In this document: positions 37,748-45,649 of the stretch, piece after piece
How the letters are laid out: each line of letters starts with the position of its first letter
How positions within the stretch are numbered: position 1 is the first letter of the stretch
Assembly (NCBI GenBank): GCA_017626015.1
Contig: JAGAJO010000001.1
Coordinates: 310,001-374,000, forward strand
Direction: 5' to 3'
Length of the DNA stretch: 64,000 bases
Source of the DNA: Ruminococcus sp.
GTDB taxonomy: Bacteria; Bacillota; Clostridia; Oscillospirales; Ruminococcaceae
Notes under the pieces: model-generated
What the model was told of the DNA's origin: nothing
The model's input: only the letters and a program-made list of their open reading frames with translations
Database searches by the model: none
Position numbers and translations under genes: made by a program

Positions 37748-38127
37748 ACGTCCTTTACCTCGTTTCCGCTTTTTATTTTCTCGCAGATCATGTCCAGCCG
37801 TTGTGTAAGGGTCTCCTTATCCACTCCCGCCCTGATGGCTGCCGCAGCCTTTTCGTCAAATTCCTCCAGGAGCTTTTTTTCTATTCTTCCCTGCTGTTTA
37901 GCTACAAAGCAGCCTTTTCCCGCCACTGAGTAGATTATTCCGTTCAGCTCCAGTCTGTTGTACGCCTTAGCTACAGTGTTCGGATTAAGTCCCAGCTCCT
38001 TTGCAAGCGTCCTCGCTCCGGGAAGCTTATCGTTTTCCTTTAGAACCTCCTTGACTATAAGCTCGCTTATGCCTTTGCAGATCTGTTCGTAAATAGGCGC
38101 CCTGCCTGTTACGTCAAGCGTTATCAA
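37744..38127 (-). CDS. GntR-family regulator, YtrA subfamily
   Basis: 127 residues. The winged helix (about 10-75: PIYEQICKGISELIV, GARTLAKELGLNPNTVAKAYNRL) is followed by a short dimerisation tail, the size of the YtrA group that lacks a large ligand domain. Such regulators repress their own operon with the ABC transporter genes that follow. A GTGTACT/AGTACAC dyad lies in its promoter region. AGGAGGA is eight bases before ATG. Confidence 0.92.
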   Translation of the reverse strand: MITLDVTGRAPIYEQICKGISELIVKEVLKENDKLPGARTLAKELGLNPNTVAKAYNRLELNGIIYSVAGKGCFVAKQQGRIEKKLLEEFDEKAAAAIRAGVDKETLTQRLDMICEKIKSGNEVKDV

Positions 38128-38187
38128 GCTCTCTCCTCCTTTTTGATATGTTTGTTGTTTGTTGTTTCGTTTCTTTTGTCCTTACAC

Positions 38188-38253
38188 TGTGTACTCCGTG
38201 TATTATATGTGGTAGTACACTTAGAATATATTACTTTTTAACTGGTTTGTCAA
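38188..38253 (-). promoter_or_regulatory. promoter and candidate operator of the GntR-ABC operon
   Basis: On the minus strand TTGACA (38248-38253), 17 bases, TATATT (38225-38230). Just downstream is an inverted repeat with seven-base arms AGTACAC (38214-38220) and GTGTACT (38189-38195), 18 bases apart, at the place where a YtrA-type repressor would block transcription. Confidence 0.7.
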
Positions 38254-38319
38254 GGGGTATTTTTATTTTTTGTATATCTGCACAAATTTTCCTCGCTTTT
38301 ATGTAAAGATCAAACAAAG

Positions 38320-38349
38320 ATCCGGGCGGATAAAAATGTCCGCCCGGAT
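38320..38349. terminator. terminator after proA
   Basis: An 11-base perfect stem (38320-38330 with 38339-38349); on the minus strand it is followed by CTTTGTTT. Confidence 0.85.
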
Positions 38350-38360
38350 TTATAAAACCG

Positions 38361-39614
38361 TTATTCACGTATCTGTCCGTTTCCGTTAACAAGATATTTT
38401 ATCGTAGTCATTTCCTTAAGCCCCATAGGTCCTCTTGCGTGGAGCTTCTGTGTGGATATACCTATTTCCGCTCCGAGACCGAACATTTCGCCGTCTGTAA
38501 AGCGTGTAGAGCAGTTTACATAGACCGCAGCGGCGTCTATGCGCTTCTGAAATTCCTCCGCAGCGAAAAGGCTTTCGGTAACTATGCACTCGGAATGTCC
38601 CGTAGAGTATTTCGTGATATGCTCTATCGCCTGAGCAAGATCGTCCACGACCCTCACCGCAATTATGTAATCGAGAAATTCCGTTGCGTAGTCGTCCTCG
38701 TCAGCGGGCACAACGTTTTCCGCACCGAGGATCTGCGCCGTCATTTCGCAGCCTCTTATCTCCACATGGTGCTTGTCAAGCCTTGCCTTAAGTCTTGGAA
38801 GAAAATCCTCCGCAACATCTCTGTGAACAAGGCAGGTCTCCACCGCATTGCATACCGACGGACGCTGTGTCTTGCCGTTATCCACAATGTTCACAGCCAT
38901 ATTAAGGTCTGCCGAAGCGTCAACATAAACGTGGCAGTTGCCCGTTCCCGTTTCAATGACAGGCACGGTCGCCGACTGCACAACAGCTCTGATAAGCTGA
39001 GCGCCTCCTCTGGGGATAAGCAGATCGATGTACTCGTTCGCTTTCATCATATCCATAGCGATACCCCTGTCGGTATCCTCCACAAGCTGGATAATATCCG
39101 GATCAAAGCCTGCACGCTTGACGGCTGTTCTCATAAGTTCCGCAAGCATTTTGTTGGAATTTATAGCTTCCTTGCCTCCTCTGAGAATGACGGCATTTCC
39201 GCTTTTAAGACAGAGAATAGCGGCGTCCACTGTAACATTCGGGCGTGCCTCGAATATTATCCCGATAACGCCCATAGGCACTCTTACCTGCTGTATCTTC
39301 ATTCCGTTGGGCCTCGCCGAGCCTGATACGACCTCGCCGATAGGATCCTCCAGCCGGGCAAGGCTTTCGCAGGCGTTTGCCATACCCTCTATACGCTTGT
39401 CGCTGAGGGCAAGCCTGTCCAGCATCGATTCTCTCATTTTTCTCATTCTGCCGTTTTGCAGATCTGTTTCGTTTGCAGCGATGATGTCAGCCTTGCTTGC
39501 TCTGAGTATATGCGCTATCTCCAGCAAGGCGTCGTTTTTCTGCTCGGTGGAGGCAAAAGCTATCTCGTTCTTGCAAGCCTTTGCCTTCTGCCCTAAAATG
39601 TCAATGTAACCCAT
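38361..39614 (-). CDS. proA: glutamate-5-semialdehyde dehydrogenase
   Basis: 417 residues, full length. Aldehyde-dehydrogenase fold with the catalytic cysteine in RPSVCNAVETCLVH, the RVPMGVIGIIFEARPNVT segment, LRGGKEAINSN and EIGISTQKLHARGPMGL near the end. It reduces glutamyl-5-phosphate with NADPH, step two of proline synthesis. It follows the nitroreductase gene by 21 bases, and proB lies upstream of that on the same strand. Confidence 0.96.
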   Translation of the reverse strand: MGYIDILGQKAKACKNEIAFASTEQKNDALLEIAHILRASKADIIAANETDLQNGRMRKMRESMLDRLALSDKRIEGMANACESLARLEDPIGEVVSGSARPNGMKIQQVRVPMGVIGIIFEARPNVTVDAAILCLKSGNAVILRGGKEAINSNKMLAELMRTAVKRAGFDPDIIQLVEDTDRGIAMDMMKANEYIDLLIPRGGAQLIRAVVQSATVPVIETGTGNCHVYVDASADLNMAVNIVDNGKTQRPSVCNAVETCLVHRDVAEDFLPRLKARLDKHHVEIRGCEMTAQILGAENVVPADEDDYATEFLDYIIAVRVVDDLAQAIEHITKYSTGHSECIVTESLFAAEEFQKRIDAAAVYVNCSTRFTDGEMFGLGAEIGISTQKLHARGPMGLKEMTTIKYLVNGNGQIRE

Positions 39615-39635
39615 ATTCCTGCTCCTTTCGGTTTA

Positions 39636-40157
39636 TCAGTCAACAAAGTATACCCAATTTTCCTTTTTATCCTTGATTGGCGGATAGTCTCCGTCAGCAT
39701 AGCCAAGCACGCAGTGTCCGATTCCCTCGTAATCGCCGTTTATACCCAGCTTTTTCAGGATCTCTTTTCCCCCGGGACTTTCAAATTCCTCTTTAGCTCT
39801 GTGTATCCAACAGCTGCCTATCCCAAGGTCGTGGGCGGCAAGCATAAGGTTTCCCATAACAAGACTGCCGTCGTATACGTGAGTAGGTATGCTCTTATCG
39901 GCAAGAACTATAAGTACAACAGGCGCACCGTAAAAGGGATCGCTGTCAGAACCCATAATTTTTGCGTTCATAGCTGAAAGTCTGTCCCGCAGCTCCCTGT
40001 TGGTCACGGCGACAATGATCGGAGACTGCCTGTTCATACCCGTCGGGGCGAAGCTGCCTGCTTCGGCGATCTGTCTGATAATATCCCCTGGGATCATATC
40101 CGGCTTAAATTTTCTGATACTTCTTCTGGTTTTCATTTTTTCGGTCATTTCACTCAT
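39636..40157 (-). CDS. nitroreductase-family flavoprotein
   Basis: 173 residues. It has the FMN-binding pattern TRRSIRKFKPDMIP at the N-terminus, GSFAPTGMNRQSP, NLMLAAHDLGIGSCWIHRA and the C-terminal GHCVLGYADGDYP. Natural substrate unknown; members reduce quinones, nitro compounds or other acceptors with NAD(P)H. It lies between proB and proA, which are usually adjacent, so it is presumably co-transcribed with proline synthesis. Confidence 0.9.
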   Translation of the reverse strand: MSEMTEKMKTRRSIRKFKPDMIPGDIIRQIAEAGSFAPTGMNRQSPIIVAVTNRELRDRLSAMNAKIMGSDSDPFYGAPVVLIVLADKSIPTHVYDGSLVMGNLMLAAHDLGIGSCWIHRAKEEFESPGGKEILKKLGINGDYEGIGHCVLGYADGDYPPIKDKKENWVYFVD

Positions 40158-40221
40158 AAAGGCTCCTCCTTCTTAATTTTAAGTCACAGATTTCTTAGAT
40201 ATATGTGTGTTATTTATACGG

Positions 40222-41013
40222 TCATGATTTTTTTGCCGTGAACATTGTCCCCATCTCGCCTTTTTCAAAAAGCCAGTAAAGGTTATCCGGATTTTTTCCG
40301 TTCATGATTATCATATCTATGCCGTTTTCCGTTGCGATCTCGGCGGCGTTTATTTTTGTTATCATTCCGCCGGTACCCAGACTGGTGCCTGCTCCGCCCG
40401 CAAGCTCCCTTATTTCGTCTGTTATTTTCTCGACTACCGGAATGAGCTTTGCGTCCGGATCTTGTCTCGGATCGCTGTCGTAAAGCCCGTCAATGTCTGA
40501 CATGATTATCAGCAGATCCGCTCCCGCAATAGTCGCTACCGTTGCTGCAAGGGAGTCGTTTTCGCCCATTTCAAGCTCCAGCTCGTCGATAGCCACAGTG
40601 TCGTTTTCGTTGACTATCGGTATAACTCCGTGAGAAATAATGCTCTCCAGAGCGTTTTTAACATTGGTGCGCCTGTCCTCCAGCAGAATGTACTTTGTCA
40701 GCAGCATCTGCGCCACGTTAAGGCTGTATTCTGAAAACAGCTTGTCGTACAGATACATAAGCTCGCACTGACCCACAGCAGCGCACGCCTGCTTTGTGGG
40801 CGAATCCTTCGGTCTCCGGGGAAGTCCCAGCTTAGCCATTCCCAGACCGATAGAGCCGCTGGAAACAAGTATGATCTCGTGACCTGCATTCTGCAGATCC
40901 GCAAGATTTTTCACAAGTCCCTCAACACGTCTGATGTTTAGTCTGCCGGTGCGGTGGGTAAGGGTCGATGTCCCCACCTTTACAACGATCCTTTTTTTTG
41001 CTTTTAAGTCCAC
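40222..41013 (-). CDS. proB: glutamate 5-kinase without PUA domain
   Basis: 263 residues, the amino-acid-kinase domain only; the C-terminal PUA domain of the longer enzymes is absent, a common short form. Motifs are VVKVGTSTLT, VSSGSIGLGMAKLG, NENDTVAIDELE and DIDGLYDSDPR, then GTGGMITKINAAEIA. It phosphorylates glutamate, the feedback-controlled first step of proline synthesis. ATG 41013 lies 55 bases after the NUDIX gene. Confidence 0.95.
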   Translation of the reverse strand: MDLKAKKRIVVKVGTSTLTHRTGRLNIRRVEGLVKNLADLQNAGHEIILVSSGSIGLGMAKLGLPRRPKDSPTKQACAAVGQCELMYLYDKLFSEYSLNVAQMLLTKYILLEDRRTNVKNALESIISHGVIPIVNENDTVAIDELELEMGENDSLAATVATIAGADLLIIMSDIDGLYDSDPRQDPDAKLIPVVEKITDEIRELAGGAGTSLGTGGMITKINAAEIATENGIDMIIMNGKNPDNLYWLFEKGEMGTMFTAKKS

Positions 41014-41068
41014 TTATATTCCTCGTTTCATATTTCTTTATAGTCCATATATTTTTTGTTTATGGTAT

Positions 41069-41572
41069 TTATTTAATAATATCAGAGTACACAGCCTTTA
41101 TGCGGTCGTATACAAAGTCAAGGAACTCGCCGTCCCTCGTCATTATGTAAAGCTCGTCGGGCGTGACAATACGGGCATCCACCGTTTCGCTCTCCTGTAA
41201 GGTAATATCCTTTTCGGAGAAATCCCCTTTGTACAAATAAAAATCGTGCAGACAGCCCGAGGGGGTTCTCACTATCGTCCCGCAGTAAGCAAGCTCGTCC
41301 TGACGAGCCGTCAGTCCCGTTTCTTCGGAAAGCTCTCTTACCGCTCCCTGCAAAGAGGTCTCGCCCGATATTACAGAACCGCCTGAAATTTCCCACTTCT
41401 CGCCGAAGGGCTTGTCGGGGTGACGTTTTGTGATAAGAATTTTTCCGTCTTTATTTACAGACATAACATCTGCAACGATATGAAATTCTCCCTCCGGGAG
41501 CTTCTCGCCTCTTATGTGAGTTTTTCCCAGAGCTATGCGGTTTCTGTCGTATATATCCCATAATTCGGGCAT
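41069..41572 (-). CDS. NUDIX hydrolase
   Basis: 167 residues. The Nudix box is complete: GGSVISGETSLQGAVRELSE followed by ETGL. The N-terminal part (MPELWDIYDRN, then KLPEGEFHIVADVMSVN) resembles the IPP-isomerase-like/YfcD group. It hydrolyses a nucleoside diphosphate linked to another group; substrate unknown. ATG 41572 is preceded by AGGAGGTAATAACA. A longer frame to 41662 would run across the small-RNA promoter at 41606-41634 and is unlikely. Confidence 0.92.
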   Translation of the reverse strand: MPELWDIYDRNRIALGKTHIRGEKLPEGEFHIVADVMSVNKDGKILITKRHPDKPFGEKWEISGGSVISGETSLQGAVRELSEETGLTARQDELAYCGTIVRTPSGCLHDFYLYKGDFSEKDITLQESETVDARIVTPDELYIMTRDGEFLDFVYDRIKAVYSDIIK

Positions 41573-41605
41573 TGTTATTACCTCCTGATGTGCAAAGGGA
41601 AGTCC

Positions 41606-41634
41606 TTGACAAATATTTATCCGTGTGCTATAAT
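41606..41634 (+). promoter_or_regulatory. consensus promoter of a predicted antisense small RNA
   Basis: TTGACA (41606-41611), exactly 17 bases, TATAAT (41629-41634), on the plus strand where no plus-strand protein gene follows. Transcription would start near 41641. Confidence 0.85.
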
Positions 41635-41640
41635 ATTTTA

Positions 41641-41748
41641 TAGATAAAAGGGTACTGCACAAAGCCTAGGTGTCTTTCGGTTCTCCCTTGATTTTGATGT
41701 TAAAGAAACACCGTCAATTTTGGTCGATTGGGCGGTGTTTCTTTTTTG
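41641..41748 (+). ncRNA. predicted antisense RNA (type I antitoxin) of about 108 nt
   Basis: The stretch begins seven bases after a perfect promoter and ends at a strong terminator. It has no ORF with a ribosome binding site. It is convergent with the small toxin gene (41714-41860, minus) and overlaps the last codons and 3' untranslated part of its mRNA, so the two RNAs would pair over at least 35 bases. This is the geometry of Bacillus type I systems such as txpA/ratA and bsrG/SR4. Expression is predicted only. Confidence 0.7.
41702..41748. terminator. terminator shared by the small RNA and the toxin gene
   Basis: A perfect 12-base stem (41702-41713 with 41733-41744) with a 19-base loop. 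On the plus strand a run of six T follows; on the minus strand only TTTAA, so it mainly ends the antisense RNA. The toxin stop codon (41714-41716) is the first triplet of the loop. Confidence 0.85.
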
Positions 41749-41860
41749 TATTTTTGCCTAAGAAACGATGTGTTACTTCTTTTTTGAAAACGTCGTAACA
41801 CAAAGCAATAACGCCGATCAACACAGTTGCGAATAAAAACATATCCGAATATGTAACCAT
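41714..41860 (-). CDS. holin-like toxin peptide, 48 residues
   Basis: It starts MVTYSDMFLFATVLIGVIAL, the pattern of the Firmicute family named putative holin-like toxin (MVTY plus one membrane helix plus a basic tail). One membrane helix covers about residues 7-23; the tail is rich in Lys, Arg and His. The start ATG 41860 has an ideal site, GGGAGGTGATAACA. That site lies in a hairpin (CTCCC, GAAA loop, GGGAG; 41870-41883), as in type I toxin mRNAs whose translation is restrained. The frame stays open upstream to 41986, but that extension is not toxin-like and begins at the promoter. Such peptides depolarise or disturb the cell's own membrane; here that is inference. Confidence 0.8.
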   Translation of the reverse strand: MVTYSDMFLFATVLIGVIALCYDVFKKEVTHRFLGKNTKKKHRPIDQN

Positions 41861-41977
41861 TGTTATCACCTCCCTTTCGGGAGAAACCGCCAAGCCTGTC
41901 AGGCTTTCAGCTGATGCAAGTTTCCGCCAGTGTACAGTACCCATGATCAGTATATCACAGATACCGTTATTTGTCAA
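41861..41977 (-). promoter_or_regulatory. promoter and structured leader of the toxin mRNA
   Basis: On the minus strand TTGACA (41972-41977), 17 bases, TATACT (41949-41954). The leader is about 80 nt and has two hairpins: AGCCT/AGGCT near 41892-41904 and the Shine-Dalgarno hairpin at 41870-41883. The -35 box overlaps the stop codon of the 2-hydroxyacid dehydrogenase gene. Confidence 0.8.
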
Positions 41978-42954
41978 TTGATACATTTATCAGCATTTCC
42001 TTGATTCACCACATTCTGCGGCTTTCCCTCTATCCATTTAGAGAGATTTTCTGCCACAACGCCCAGAAGTCTTTCCCTCGTCTGCTTAGGCGCCCACGCT
42101 ATGTGGGGAGTGATAGTGCAGTTCTTTGCGTTCCTCAGCGGACAGTCCTCACGCATGGGTTCAAGAGTAAGCACGTCTATCCCCGCACCTGCTATAACAC
42201 CGCTGTTGAGCGCATCGGCAAGATCCTGCTCGTTCATGACTCCGCCCCTTGCCGTGTTGACAAAGTATGCGGTTTTCTTCATTCTGGCAAGGGTACCTTT
42301 ATTGATGATCTCCTTTGTACCCTCGTTAAGAGGACAGTGCATCGTCACCACGTCGGAGCGTTCCAGCAGCTCGTTAAGACCTACGCTCCTTGCGGGAGCC
42401 TTCACCTTTTCGGGAGAACGGGTGTAAGCAAGTACGTTCATGCCGAACGCCTTTGCAATTTCAGCCACACGTTTTCCGATGTCCCCGTAGCCGATAATGC
42501 CGATCGTCATTCCCGTCAGCTCGTAGGTGGGAATGTAAAAGTAGGTGAAAAGCTTGTAGTTCACCCAGTCGCCGTTGTCTACCGTGTCGGCATATTCCCT
42601 GATCTTATTGAAGTGGTTGAGTATAAGCGCAAAGGTATGCTGTGCAACGGAATTTGTGGAGTATGCAGGAACGTTGCACACCACAGCTCCACGCCTGTTT
42701 GCCGCATCCAGATCAACATTGTTGTAGCCCGTGGCGAAAAGTCCCACATATTTAAGATTGGGACATTTCGCAAAAACCTCCCCGGTTATAAGGCATTTGT
42801 TGCAGATGACTGCGTCGGCGTCACCGATCTTATCTGCGACTTCGTTATTGGGCGTGTAGCCGTATACCGACGTTTCTCCAAGCGAGGTTATGCCCTCCAG
42901 AGAAACGTCTCCGTTCCTTGATACCGTCTCGCTGTCAAGAATCACTGTTTTCAT
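41974..42954 (-). CDS. D-2-hydroxyacid dehydrogenase (glycerate dehydrogenase-like)
   Basis: 326 residues. The NAD-binding motif is GIIGYGDIGKRVAEIAKAFG. The catalytic Arg is in VNTARGGVMNEQDL, the Glu in AGIDVLTLEPM, and the His in ITPHIAWAPKQTRERL. The N-terminal part has VGLFATGYNNVDLDAA. It resembles hydroxypyruvate/glycerate dehydrogenases; substrate not proven. It lies 11 bases after the small membrane-protein gene and ends the hisS-aspS operon. Confidence 0.92.
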   Translation of the reverse strand: MKTVILDSETVSRNGDVSLEGITSLGETSVYGYTPNNEVADKIGDADAVICNKCLITGEVFAKCPNLKYVGLFATGYNNVDLDAANRRGAVVCNVPAYSTNSVAQHTFALILNHFNKIREYADTVDNGDWVNYKLFTYFYIPTYELTGMTIGIIGYGDIGKRVAEIAKAFGMNVLAYTRSPEKVKAPARSVGLNELLERSDVVTMHCPLNEGTKEIINKGTLARMKKTAYFVNTARGGVMNEQDLADALNSGVIAGAGIDVLTLEPMREDCPLRNAKNCTITPHIAWAPKQTRERLLGVVAENLSKWIEGKPQNVVNQGNADKCIN

Positions 42955-42965
42955 TCCGCCACCCG

Positions 42966-43313
42966 CTATTCGTCTGCGTCTTTTCCGTCTCCGCTGCCGT
43001 TTTCCGCAGTACCCGGAACGTTCTGAGCCTTAAGCTTTTTATTGTATCTGTAAGACAGGACTGCCGCCCATGAAAGCAGAATGACCTCTGCGCCGAAAAG
43101 ACAGCCGATCACTATGCTTTTCGTGCATATCTGAGTGACAAAGGTCAGGTCTACCGCCACCATTATTACCAGATAATGAGGTGCGCTTTTCCTTGCATAC
43201 TGCAAAAGGTATACGACTGTTGCAATAATGCAGAAAATAAAATGCATCTTCATAGGCAGAGGAGTGTATACGTTTTGCATGGTGTTGATTTCCTGAGTTA
43301 AAATTTCGATCAT
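42966..43313 (-). CDS. small membrane protein, unknown function
   Basis: 115 residues, about three membrane helices (roughly 22-40, 46-63 and 66-90), and a charged C-terminal tail rich in Gly, Asp and Glu. No family recognised. It lies 30 bases after aspS and 11 bases before the dehydrogenase gene on the same strand, so it is part of the same operon. Confidence 0.7.
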   Translation of the reverse strand: MIEILTQEINTMQNVYTPLPMKMHFIFCIIATVVYLLQYARKSAPHYLVIMVAVDLTFVTQICTKSIVIGCLFGAEVILLSWAAVLSYRYNKKLKAQNVPGTAENGSGDGKDADE

Positions 43314-43343
43314 TTTTATGTCCTTTCAAGAAACTGCGGTGTA

Positions 43344-45116
43344 TTATTCTTTATCGGTGACTGTCTTTATGTGAAGCTCCTCAAGCTGCTTCTCGTCCAC
43401 TGCCGAGGGACATTCGCTCATAAGCTCGCCGGCGTTCTGCACCTTGGGGAAAGCCACAACGTCACGGAGACTGTCTGCGCCGCACATTATCATCGTTATT
43501 CTGTCAAGACCTATGCCCATGCCTCCGTGGGGCGGAGCGGCATATCTGTAAGCGTCCACAAGGAAGCCGAATTTCGCCTCGATCTCCTCGTCTGTCATTC
43601 CCAGCGATTCAAACATTTTCTGCTGAAGCTCAAAGTCGGTTATTCTCATTGAGCCGGAGGAGAGCTCTGTGCCGTTAAGCACTAGGTCAAACGCCTTCGC
43701 TTTCACCTTTTCTGGGGCTGTGTCAAGATATTCTATGCATTCCTCCATAGGCATGGTAAACGGGTGGTGAGCCGCAAGCCATTCGCCCGTTTCATCGTCC
43801 TTTTCAAAGAATGGCATTTCCGTGATCCAGAGGAAGTTGTAGCCCTCCCTTATCATTCCCAGACGTTTTCCGCAGATAAGGCGCAGCGCTCCCAGAACGG
43901 TAAGAACGGTTTTGTTCCTGTCGGCACAGATAAGCACAAGGTCGCCCTTTTCAGCTCCCACGGCAGCCGTGATCTTATCCAGATCTCCCTCTCCGAGGAA
44001 TTTCTTGAATGAGCAGTTAGGCTCGTCAGCCCAGCGGATATAGGCAAGACCCTTTGCGCCGATGCCCTTGGCATGGTCTGTGAGCTTGTCGATCTCCTTT
44101 CTGGTATAGGTCTGGGCGCCGCCCTTGACGTTTATGGCTCTCACCGAGCCGCCGTTTTCCAGCGCAGAGCTGAACACAGGGAAAGCGATATCCTTTGCCG
44201 TTTCGGAAATGTCCTGTATCTCCATGCCGAAACGTGTGTCAGGCTTGTCGGTGCCGTATTTGTTCATGGCGTCCGCAAAGGTCATTCTGGGAAGCGGCAG
44301 GGGGATCTCAACGTTAAGCACGTCCTTGAAAAGCCTGTGTATAAGTCCCTCGCCCATTTCCAGCAGATCGTCCACGTCCGCAAAGGACATTTCAAGGTCG
44401 ATCTGTGTAAATTCCGGCTGTCTGTCGGCTCTCAGATCCTCGTCACGGAAGCATCTTGCCAGCTGTACATATCTGTCGTAGCCCGATATCATAAGCAGCT
44501 GCTTGTATATCTGGGGAGACTGGGGCAGCGCATAGAATTTTCCCTCGTGGACTCTCGACGGAACAAGATAGTCCCTTGCCCCCTCGGGAGTGGATTTCAT
44601 CATCATCGGGGTCTCTATTTCAAGGAATCCGTTCTCATAAAAATAGTCCCTCGCCGTCTTTGCGATCTTATGTCTCATGATGATATTTTTCTGGAGCTTC
44701 GGATTACGCAGATCCAGATAGCGGTACTTAAGCTTAAGCTCCTCGTTTACCTTATCAGAGTTTGTGACCTCGAAGGGAGTAGTCTCCGCTCTTGAAAGTA
44801 TTCTCAGCTCTCTGACGGCTATCTCTATTTTTCCGGTTTTCAGCTTGTCGTTTACGCTTTCCCTCGGACGTACCTCGCCCCTTGCCATTAATACGTACTC
44901 GCTTTTTACAAGTCCCGCTTTTTCAAAAACAGCCCTGTCGGTCTCGTCGTTGAAAGCAAGCTGAACGATACCTGTTCTGTCCCTGAGATTGATAAATATA
45001 AGGTTTCCCATATCTCTTACTCTGTCCGCAAAGCCGCATACGATAACTTCGCCGCTTTCGGGGACCTCGGCGCAGTAATGGGTCCTGCGCATACCCTTCA
45101 TTGTGTCAAGTTTCAT
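43344..45116 (-). CDS. aspS: aspartyl-tRNA synthetase
   Basis: 590 residues, bacterial type. The OB-fold anticodon domain is at about 1-105. Class II motif 1, motif 2 (FRDEDLRADRQPEFTQID) and motif 3 (GMGIGLDRITMIMCG) are all present, with the bacterial GAD insertion between (about 290-410). ATG 45116 is preceded by AAAGGAAG; the frame extends upstream to 45260, but that part overlaps the neighbouring gene and is not synthetase-like. It charges tRNA-Asp and lies in the T-box-controlled operon with hisS, five genes downstream of it. Confidence 0.97.
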   Translation of the reverse strand: MKLDTMKGMRRTHYCAEVPESGEVIVCGFADRVRDMGNLIFINLRDRTGIVQLAFNDETDRAVFEKAGLVKSEYVLMARGEVRPRESVNDKLKTGKIEIAVRELRILSRAETTPFEVTNSDKVNEELKLKYRYLDLRNPKLQKNIIMRHKIAKTARDYFYENGFLEIETPMMMKSTPEGARDYLVPSRVHEGKFYALPQSPQIYKQLLMISGYDRYVQLARCFRDEDLRADRQPEFTQIDLEMSFADVDDLLEMGEGLIHRLFKDVLNVEIPLPLPRMTFADAMNKYGTDKPDTRFGMEIQDISETAKDIAFPVFSSALENGGSVRAINVKGGAQTYTRKEIDKLTDHAKGIGAKGLAYIRWADEPNCSFKKFLGEGDLDKITAAVGAEKGDLVLICADRNKTVLTVLGALRLICGKRLGMIREGYNFLWITEMPFFEKDDETGEWLAAHHPFTMPMEECIEYLDTAPEKVKAKAFDLVLNGTELSSGSMRITDFELQQKMFESLGMTDEEIEAKFGFLVDAYRYAAPPHGGMGIGLDRITMIMCGADSLRDVVAFPKVQNAGELMSECPSAVDEKQLEELHIKTVTDKE

Positions 45117-45142
45117 TTTATTACTTCCTTTACTGTTTATTT

Positions 45143-45649
45143 TCAGGATATCTTTTTGATATCGAATTCTTTTCCGTAATAGTCCTCGTCGAAATCCGAG
45201 CCGCCTGACAGATAGATCTTTGACGTTCCCTCCAGCTTGTAGTCGTCGATATACACCCAAAAAACATTTTCGCCGCCCGGGGGAGTTTTAACGCAGTATG
45301 GAACATGATCCATCAGTCTGAGATCGGAATATTCCGTTTTAAAATCCCCATAGATCGTTTCGCCGTTTTCGTCCCTTATCGTAAAGCTGTTGGAATTATC
45401 CTTCAGTGAATCGTTGTTTTTGACCTTCAGCTTGAATACCCTCTTATCGTCCTCGGACGGCAGCTCCTCCAGAGATATAAACTCCATATCGTCGTTGAAG
45501 TAAACCTCTCTTCTTGCCTTGTCCCGTGCGATCTCGGGGACTGCAAAAAAGCTGACGATCAGCACAATGATAAGCACCATGGAAAACCCGAAAAATCCGA
45601 AAAGCTTTTTCAGCGTCAGCCAGACAGCCTCGATGATAACGCTTATCAT
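45143..45649 (-). CDS. membrane-anchored protein, unknown function (cassette gene 5)
   Basis: 168 residues. One N-terminal membrane helix (about 15-38) and an extracytoplasmic beta-rich domain (about 50-168) with many Asp, Glu and Tyr residues. No family recognised. Its start overlaps the previous gene's stop by four bases, so it is coupled to the zinc-ribbon membrane gene. Confidence 0.72.
   Translation of the reverse strand: MISVIIEAVWLTLKKLFGFFGFSMVLIIVLIVSFFAVPEIARDKARREVYFNDDMEFISLEELPSEDDKRVFKLKVKNNDSLKDNSNSFTIRDENGETIYGDFKTEYSDLRLMDHVPYCVKTPPGGENVFWVYIDDYKLEGTSKIYLSGGSDFDEDYYGKEFDIKKIS

Noticed and set aside
38439..39326. 295-codon plus-strand frame opposite proA
   Set aside because: Mirror frame of a conserved enzyme gene.
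41714..41860. Prophage remnant suggested by a holin-like peptide
   Set aside because: No phage structural, lysis or integrase gene nearby; the family name reflects only the membrane helix.
41714..41986. 90-codon form of the small holin-like toxin
   Set aside because: The added N-terminus begins at the promoter, lacks a ribosome site and is unlike the family, whose members start at MVTY.
41971..42921. 316-codon plus-strand frame opposite the 2-hydroxyacid dehydrogenase
   Set aside because: Mirror frame of a conserved enzyme gene.
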